From Bimuria novae-zelandiae CBS 107.79 (taxonomy: Eukaryota; Ascomycota; Dothideomycetes; Pleosporales; Didymosphaeriaceae), in NCBI GenBank assembly GCA_010015655.1, contig ML976656.1:1802883-1866882 (forward strand): 64,000 bases of DNA, given 5' to 3'. A program made the position numbers and the translations under genes. Below the pieces are notes generated by a model, which was not told the origin of the DNA, did not search any database, and saw only the letters and a program-made list of their open reading frames with translations. Shown here piece by piece: positions 57,169-64,000 of this stretch; within the stretch, counting starts at the first letter, position 1, and every line of letters begins with the position of its first letter.

Positions 57169-58206
57169 TTACCACTTTGTATATCCACCCTGAGCGTTAA
57201 TCACATCTTGACAACGCTGCCTTATAGTTAATTAGCTCTAGGAGCTGTTCCCTAGTAATCGCATCCCATGCCTCACGAACAGCACCCCGGAGTCTATCGT
57301 ACGAAAGCTGTACATCTCCGTACTTCTCCTCAATATAGTCCTTCATCCAGTTCCAGATTGTTTCAATTGGATTGAGATCAGGAGAGTACGCTGGCCAGAA
57401 GATAGGATAGATCCCTCGCTCCGCTAGCTCCCGAAGCGTATCTCCAGCTGAATGGCCAGGCGCCCCATCCTGCATTAGCTGCAGCTCCAGATTCGTACGT
57501 ATCCATCCATGGATAAGCGGAACGATACGTTGACAGTATGTCTCCTGATTAATAGTCCCCCATTCCTTTTCCCAGAAAAGACAAGGGCCCTTTTCTCCGC
57601 CGTTAAAACAGCCCCAGAACATCCACCCGCGACGCTTCTGAATCTTATCAATAACACATGTTGGGTCTAGCTCCTCACCTACACGGCGAGTAACCCACTG
57701 CTTTCGATGTCGGCCTCCTATTACCCACGTTTCGTCCGTCCATAGTATCCCCATCCATTGCTCCTGGGTCCAATTCACATGTTCAAGAGCCCATTGAAGC
57801 CGAATTGCCTTATTTTGTTCACTAAGGGGGGGCTTTGCTCGTGCAACATATCGTTTATATCCTCGTTTTCGAAGTGCGTATCGTATAGCGTATTCGCTCA
57901 CACCCCAGTGTGCAAAAGGGCCAGTAGCGAGGTGGAGGTAGGGCATTAGTCGGTTCGTACGAGAGCAGCAGATAAATACTTCAAGCTCATCGGCCTGAGC
58001 CTCTGAAAGAAGCGGACCACGCCCTTTACGCTTTTTGGGGGTAGGGTGGTCAGTCGAGGACGCGGTTTGGACCTGGCGTTGCGTTACTCCAAGATGGCGC
58101 GCAATTGCCTCATACGTCTAGCCAATAGAGCGGAGTGTAAGGCACTAGATACGTTCATCGCGCGTAAGGTCTAGGTGCTTTAAGCGCCGCCTGGGCGTAG
58201 AAGGCA
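57169..58206 (-). pseudogene. Tc1-type transposase with two early TAGs and a late frameshift
   Basis: From ATG 58206 (MPSTPRRRLKHLDLTRDERI) the frame meets TAG at 58145-58147 and TAG at 58118-58120; both replace a codon consistent with CAG. It is then open to 57197. An N-terminal helix-turn-helix (YEAIARHLGVTQRQVQ) precedes the DDE core: WTDETW, LMQDGAPGHSA, and WPAYSPDLNPIETIW, spacing as in DD34E. The last residues are frameshifted by a probable 2 nt loss near 57225; another frame supplies RCQDVINAQGGYTKW to the stop at 57169. Upstream, the frame continues into the 15 bp repeats as an in-frame extension to ATG 58459. Confidence 0.9.
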
Positions 58207-58455
58207 TCGTTAATAAAGGCGTCGTTGATGAAGGCGTCGTTGATAAAGGCGTCGTTAATAAAGGCGTCGTTAATAAAGGCGTCGTTAATAAAGGCGTCGT
58301 TAATAAAGGCGTTATTAATAAAGGCGTCGTTAATAAAGGCGTTATTAATAAAGGCGTCGTTAATAAAGGCGTCGTTAATAAAGGCGTTGTTAATAAAGGC
58401 GTCGTTGATAAAGGCGTCGTTAATGAAGGCATCGTTAATAAAGGCATCGATAATA
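58201..58455 (+). repeat. 15 bp minisatellite, 17 units, inside the Tc1 element
   Basis: Seventeen near-identical units of AAGGCGTCGTTAATA in perfect 15 bp register, varying mainly by single transitions. On the minus strand the units encode (TPLLT)n in frame with the transposase start. The first unit overlaps the transposase ATG region, so the array appears to have grown from the gene's own 5' end. Confidence 0.95.
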
Positions 58456-58581
58456 ACATTAAAAGGTAGAGATACGACGTGGCTTGTTTTTTATTATCTC
58501 TATCTAGTTAGCGTTGTGGCCCTTGCTTAGCGCGGCGCTAACAATATTTTTGCCTGATACCACAGTACGCATTACCGGATA

Positions 58582-59706
58582 AGCGAGCGCACCTAGAGGT
58601 TGATCAGCCCCAGAGGTTGATCAGCCCCACCAAATCGATCACCCACCAAAAAGTCGCGATAATCGATCAACGCCATATTATATTTGAAACTGCGTACACA
58701 TGTCTGCAAAGCTTGGTGTTGTAGCTACCCTATTAATAGCTAAGGTAGTATTTGATACAGTAAATCGTGATACAGGAGCTCTATAAGTAGCGGCTTAATT
58801 AATCGCAGTCTTAATAGCTTTAACGTCTATAAACCTTTAGTTTTAATTAACTTATATGCGCTTTCTCTTCCGTGTAGAGCTTAGAGTTAATAGTTGATAG
58901 TTTAATCGTGATATCTCTACCTCCTGTGCTGCTGCGCGAGTATTAGCTATCGCAATAGCCTTGCCTGCTTTTGACAGCAATACGCGGGCAGACCGCGACA
59001 GGTTTTCCGACTGCAGCAAGGCCTGCTGAGCAACATAGATATCCTGGGGTCTCTGCGGCGTGCTATATATCAGATCTATTAGATTTGTTGATTGATTAGG
59101 CTGTTCTGGTGTTGCTAGGCAATTAAGCATTTACGACGACTAAATTATCTAATCTAGGTTATATAGTACAAGACCTGCTGCTCGCCATCCTGCCCGTATT
59201 ACCCTCTCTAATAAGCCTTCCTCCCGTGCTAGGTGATAACATCTAATAAATTAATTCTTCTTAATTAGTGCAGCGTCGTCGAGGCTTAATAGATTACGTA
59301 TCTAATTCCGATACTTTAACTTAATAATAGAGAATCCAAAGAGGTCAAGAGACTGTAGGAGGTGTGTTAAATATAAAGGTAGAAATAGAAGCTCTATCCT
59401 ATTAATCTTATAGAGCTACATAAACTTAATATTAACATAGCTTAAGTATCTATTAAGTAGGAGAAGTTAATATTATTAAGTATTAAGCGCTATCTCTAGG
59501 ATATAGATACGCTGTAGCTACTTAGCACCTATATCTTTTAATATCTATCTATTCTTAGAGGTCGTATATAGCTAATCGGGTACTAATTCTGCTAGGAACT
59601 ATATTATTTATAGGCTTTAACCTTTAAAGATAACAGCGCAGCGCAGTTTCCGCCCTATTACAGAGATATAGTTAATTATTAAGGCCCACTCGCGATTCTC
59701 TAGAGA
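58582..59706 (-). mobile_element. FotE: pogo/Fot1-type transposon, C-terminal half, cut by Copia-6
   Basis: Near the left end is the exact doublet AGAGGTTGATCAGCCCC at 58595 and 58612. The minus-strand C-terminal transposase domain is open at 59130-58852 (TPQRPQDIYVAQQALLQSE, ending STRKRKRI). Upstream, broken reading gives HLLQSLDLFGF with the third catalytic Asp. The other end would lie beyond the Copia-6 insertion, outside the window. The element boundary at 58582 assumes the TA at 58580-58581. Confidence 0.75.
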
Positions 59707-59990
59707 TGTCCGATTACATGGTCCTTTGCATCTGCAAGGAGGCTGGCGCACTTACGCCCGTACATTCCGCCCTTGCATTCCGCCCTCGCTTAACGGGCAA
59801 GGAATGACGCAAGGAATGAAGCAAGGATAAAGTAAGGAATAAAGTAAGGGATATCTAGGCAGGCAACCCAAAGATAAAAGGAAAAGTCCCAGACCTCTTA
59901 GAGAATTCAAAGCACACACAATTCATACCTTAACTCATCTTAATCAATTATCATCTTTTTATCTTATTAGATTACCCTTCTAATCTAACA
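59707..59990 (+). repeat. Copia-6 5' LTR
   Basis: 284 bp, TGTCCGATTA to TAATCTAACA. Nearly the same as the LTR of Copia-5, with short internal CAAGGAAT repeats. Confidence 0.9.
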
Positions 59991-61458
59991 ATTAAGAGTC
60001 TCACTGCCTTAACTAATACTACCTTATCAAGCCAATCGCAATAGCCCTATTAACACTTAGAGATCCTATAGTGATCCTAACCAACTACACGAATTACACA
60101 CCATGGCTAAAACAGCTTAAAACAAGATGCCAATTCCTTAAGGTCTAGAACATTATCGACCCAGCGCTAATAGATAAACCAAAGCAGAAACCCGCCATGC
60201 CAATACCACCGTTAATAGGTAACTACTAGCCAAACGCTGTCTACACGAATGCGAACCTAAATAACGTACTAATATTACTATCTTATTTATCGCTGGCAGG
60301 CGCGAAAGCATATAAAGACGATAGCGACTACTATAAAGGACAGCTCGAGATCTATAAGGTTATAGATTAAGCCTATTAAGAAGAAAAGGTAGACCTTAAT
60401 AAGGTAGTTACCTTTCTCTAGTTAATAATCTCCGCGTATCTCTAGAACAACTGCTGCATTCCTAGAGAAACAATTAAGCAATAGATAAATAACCTTATAA
60501 TTACAATTAGGGTTAACCATTAAGACAAATATAGATAATTAAGAACAAGGTATTAAGAAGTGCTTAAGCTAATAAGAATAGTTAGATTATAGGCTATATA
60601 GCTCTCTAAGTACGATCACGCAGCCACAGAAGCAGAGACTAATTAGGTTCTAAAACTTTAAAGGCTTAACTTAGTGAAAGAAGACTTTATGAAGGCAGTT
60701 ATTTATATCGCACCTATATAGGTAACGACCTTCTAGTAATATAGAAGTAAGGATGCAGCTGTCTCACGGAAGCATATAATAAAACTCTTTTAAGACTATA
60801 TAATCCTGTAGCACCTAACTAAGGGCAAATAAAAAGGCGCTTTTACTGCTATAGGGTTATCTCTCGCTAAAGGTGGTGAACCCACCTAGGCCACAGACAG
60901 GGACGCCTCTCTTGTGAATAAAGTAGCATTATCTAAAAGTTAGGGAAGACCTTGGAATTATAAATAACAAAATAATAGTTAACGTACTAGAACTAAGCAG
61001 TCGCCTTAGAGCCTTAAGCTAATAGTAATTAGTAGTAATTACTACCCTACTTGTAAACTATGCTATAGTCTTTAAGACTGTTTCTATGCCTTTTTAGACA
61101 AGTAGCCAGACTAGTTTATACCGAACCCTCTTATGGTAAAGCTGGTCAAGCTTAGGCTAGAACATAATACCGACTTCCAAGAGAAGTTAAAAGGAATAAA
61201 AAAGGCCAAATTACAGGCACCTAAAATTAAACAATCACACACTCCCACTCTACCTCGAATTACTAAGGCTAATAATAAATGACTAGATAGACGCAAGATT
61301 ACTAAAATCCTAGCGAGCTTTAACGCCGCATCCTTCTACACTAATCTAAACACGTATCTATTGCGACGCTTAGCTATACTTAATTTAGGCACAACCTGCT
61401 ATATCTTTAACGACATTAATTGCTTTGTCTCATACCGTCCACCGGCGCTAGGAGACTT
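59707..61458 (+). mobile_element. Copia-6: RIP-degraded Copia element interrupted by Copia-7
   Basis: LTR 59707-59990 followed by the start ATTAAGAGTCTCACTGCC and a gag region (LTNYTNYTPWLKQLKTRCQF, broken by stops) that parallels Copia-1. A zinc-knuckle remnant occurs near 61048-61090. At 61458 the sequence GGAGACTT, which continues uninterrupted in Copia-1 at about 1796, is cut by Copia-7. Confidence 0.88.
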
Positions 61459-61668
61459 TGTCAGATTGGAGGGTAGTTTTATGAGATGAAGAAGGATGAT
61501 TGATTGATCGTTGTTCTCCTGCTGTGGGAGGTAGCATCTATATAACCATAAAGACATCCCTTGCTTTGTTGTGGAATGTATCTCATGTAAGGGAGGAATG
61601 TATCTTATGCAAGGGTACAGGTGCGCCAGCCACCTTGCAGAATGCAAGGGACCATGTAATTGGATACA
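61459..61668 (-). repeat. Copia-7 3' LTR
   Basis: 210 bp. In element orientation it starts TGTATCCAATTACATGG, clearly related to TGTCCGATTACATGG of Copia-5 and Copia-6, but diverges in its second half. Confidence 0.9.
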
Positions 61669-61904
61669 CCCCCTCAGCTTGGGCTTATGCTCAAGCTGGA
61701 GACTATCTGTTAATAAGTAGACAGACTTATCTTTTATGGTTTAGTTTCAAAAGCCTCCATTCTTTGCTCTAGCTCAAGCAGGTCGATTTCTTTATTAGTA
61801 ATCTTGTCCTTGATCTCTGCAAGTCCTAGTTTATCTAGAAACTTGCTCCATTTGTTGGCTGGCAGGGCCTTTGTAAGTCCATCTACAACCATGTCTTCCG
61901 AGCG

Positions 61905-62285
61905 TTAATAGTCTACCTTAATCGTCCCTAGTGCGACTTCTTGTCTCAGCCAGTAATTATGGATATCCACATGATAGAGCTTCGTCTGCAGCTTGGTAAT
62001 CTCTTCGGTGACAAGTCGGATTGTTTGCTGATTATTACAATTAATAGTAATAAGGGAATCGCTAAGGTTGATCTTCAGCTCCTTTAGTAATTGGGATGTG
62101 AATAGAGCCTCCTTGGTAACCTGCGAGAGAGCTAGTAATTCGGCCTCTATAGTTAATATAGTGACTATATCTTGCTTATTTGCTTTCCAGGCAATTAGAC
62201 CGCTAAATAGCTTAATAATATATCCTTGCGAGCTCTTGCGGTCGAGCGTATTATTGGCAAAGGATACATCGCTTACCACTTCCAA
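61905..62285 (-). pseudogene. Copia-7 RNase H domain fragment
   Basis: An open stretch of 126 codons: VSDVSFANNTLDRKSSQGYI, ALSQVTKEALFTSQLLKELK, TKLYHVDIHNYWLRQEV. These are the conserved blocks of Copia RNase H (Asp, Glu, Asp metal ligands and the HVD/H..LR end). It is part of a larger polyprotein frame broken on both sides. Confidence 0.88.
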
Positions 62286-64000
62286 AGTATCTACACCCTT
62301 AAACTAAAGACCTAGTAATCTGGTATCAGCAAGATAGAGGAGAACTTGGTTAGCAGCCGCTTAGTAATCTTTGCTTGGGTTCGACAAGAATCGTAATAGT
62401 CAAGAACTTACGAAGGCGATATCTGGTCGCGTGGTCACCGCAGCGTAGAGGATTAAACCTATCTTTCGCTAATATCGATTAACTTTAGTCTTGCTGGCGA
62501 GCCCTAAGCGTGGGAGCAGTTTAATTGCTACTATTAGGGTATCGTGGCGAATCTTATAGTGATTAACGAGGCGTGATATTTTGTCGATATATAAAGCTTG
62601 GGATAGCTAGAGATTTCGATTTGGTCGATCCCTAATGACTTCGACTCCTAGAAACCACTGTAGGTCATTGCCACTAGTGAGTGTAAATTTGGTTCTTATT
62701 GCTGCTAGAGCAGTTTTAGCAGCTTACTTCTATAACTTGTCGTAAGCAATAATAAGGTTATCCACATAAAAAAAGATAATGATGCTATTCTTAATAAGAC
62801 AGCATGGCTCGTGGGGTACTGTTTCAAAGCCAATATCGCGGAGCGTTGATGTGAACTCTCTCTGCCAAAGTAGTGGATATATGCGCAGTCCGTAGAGGGC
62901 TTTATGTAGTTAGAGGACTGTGCCTGCTCGAGAGTAGCCGCGGGGCATTCTCATGTAGATTTCTCTGTCCAGTTTTGCGTGAACGAAAGCGTTGGTAACG
63001 TCGTGTTAAATAAGCTCTAGGTTGAATCGAGCTGCAATTACCATAAGCATGTAGAAGGATTATCCTGTAAGCGTTGCGGCGTAGGTTTCTTGCGATGTGA
63101 GATATCTTTATTAGTTACCTCTTATAACTAGTCGTGCCTTGCACTTCTGTAGCCGATGGTGTTTGTTAAACTTGTAGGTATATACCTATATGTAATTAAG
63201 GATCTGATGTCCTGCTGCTTTTACTAGGGAGGTGGCTACCTCACTCTAGGACTTCATCTCACGGTGACTCTGGAGATGGGATTTCTCGGCTTCTTTCCAT
63301 AAGTAATGTAGTGGATGATCCTCGAGTTTGTCTTTACAGGTAGGTGGTTCTGGTAGTAAGCTTCAGTGAGGTTTCTTACCAGCAACGATTATGCGCTTTA
63401 GCTGTGCCTTATCGAGCGTCTTTCTATTAATAAGACCACGGGGTCCTGCTTCTGTACCTGCCATGAAGGCGGCGGCCCAAGGGCTTGTCTGTCGTTGCCC
63501 AGTCTGCACTGTTAGGGATAGTTTAGCTTAATCGCCTCTTGCCATTAGTTATGTAAGGAGTGTTACTAGTAGTGGCGTTAAGGGAGGCGTTAGATATTCG
63601 TACCTAACTTTCCTGTCTTACCTATACTTGGGAGCTCCTTTAACCTCTTCCTCTAACGCTTTACTAATTATTTTATTCTTAAAAAAGGACTTGGTGGCTT
63701 GCTCTTGTTAAGGTAAGGGAGGTAACTCTACTAATTGCACCTAGGCTGCTATTTCTTCTAATATGCTGTGCATAAGGTTGTCTATTAGGTCTTTAGTTTA
63801 GCCTAAGAACATAGTATCCTCGTCGAAAATCACGTCGCGAGTACTAATTATCTTTACTAGGGAGGGGATCTATATCCTCTAGATGTTAGTTAATCTATAG
63901 CTAACTAGATAGCCTATCCAAGCTTTAGGGTCCAGCCGCTGGAGCTTGCTCTTGCCACGTTTGGTGTTATTAGTTATGGCAAAGGCTTTGCAGCCATAGG

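Larger units (their letters stand above)
57074..58565 (-). mobile_element. Tc1/mariner element with 81 bp perfect TIRs
   Basis: A 1492 bp element. TIRs 57074-57154 and 58485-58565 are identical over 81 bp (outer end CTGTGGTATCAGGC) and flanked by TA (57072-57073 and 58566-58567). Identical TIRs and an almost open transposase indicate recent transposition. TIRs contain a small palindrome TTAGCGCCGCGCTAA. Confidence 0.96.
61459..64000 (-). mobile_element. Copia-7: inverted Copia element nested in Copia-6, runs off the window
   Basis: The 3' LTR at 61459-61668 reads TGTCAGATTGG..GGATACA on the plus strand, then CCCCCTCAGCTTGGGC, the complement of the family polypurine tract. The minus-strand pol follows: RNase H 62285-61905, and RT with FFYVDNLIIAYD at about 62750-62790. 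Fewer RIP changes than Copia-1 or -6 and several open stretches make it the youngest Copia here, though still with stops. The expected second LTR and target copy lie past 64000. Confidence 0.93.

Noticed and set aside
58201..58455. CRISPR-like array of evenly spaced repeats
   Set aside because: Units are contiguous 15 bp repeats without spacers, in a eukaryotic transposon; it is a minisatellite.

Overview
The window looks like nuclear DNA of a filamentous ascomycete (Pezizomycotina). Genes have 46-60 bp introns with GT..AG ends and RCTRAC-like branch points. The gene content (MFS, P450, AA9, GH16, 7TM rhodopsin-domain, BYS1 and DUF7726-like proteins) is typical of plant-associated fungi. The transposons are riddled with TAA/TAG stops and nearly lack CpA/TpG, the mark of repeat-induced point mutation (RIP). 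I cannot name the species.

Layout. 1-7115: a RIP-degraded Copia element (Copia-1), unresolved AT-rich DNA, and a degraded pogo/Fot1-type end (FotA copy A). 7185-17697: a gene island with a small unrecognised gene, a secreted protein with an internally duplicated domain, a coiled-coil protein, an MFS anion:cation symporter, a BYS1-like secreted protein with a MITE in its first intron, and two hypothetical genes. 17818-41501: a nested transposon block. FotA copy B lies in Copia-2 and is split by Copia-3 (TSD GCTAA). FotA copy C is split by Copia-4 (TSD ACTTT) and by a probable solo LTR (TSD ATATC). Copia-4 is in turn split by FotB (TSD TA), whose transposase has only one nonsense codon. 41504-46436: the tail of a broken gene, FotC (TSD TA), and a four-exon rhodopsin-domain gene. 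46437-48676: FotD, carrying a deletion derivative of a Copia element (TSD CTTAT). 48947-56908: a second gene island with a P450, a GH16 glucanase-like enzyme, an AA9 LPMO, an FAD monooxygenase and a DUF7726-like protein. 57074-64000: a Tc1/mariner element with 81 bp perfect TIRs, half of another pogo element (FotE), Copia-6, and an inverted, better preserved Copia-7 inside it.

How the genes relate. GH16 and AA9 are secreted polysaccharide-active enzymes about 1 kb apart with matching promoters, so joint induction is plausible; the P450 and FAD monooxygenase are oxidoreductases beside them. No polyketide synthase, NRPS or terpene cyclase is present, so I do not call a metabolite cluster.

The most striking unexplained signal spans the transposons. 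Every pogo-type element, although the sequences are mostly unrelated, carries in its terminal repeat two tandem copies of an element-specific motif at a period of 17 bp (18 bp in FotD). That equals the length of the CENP-B box, and pogo transposases share ancestry with CENP-B.
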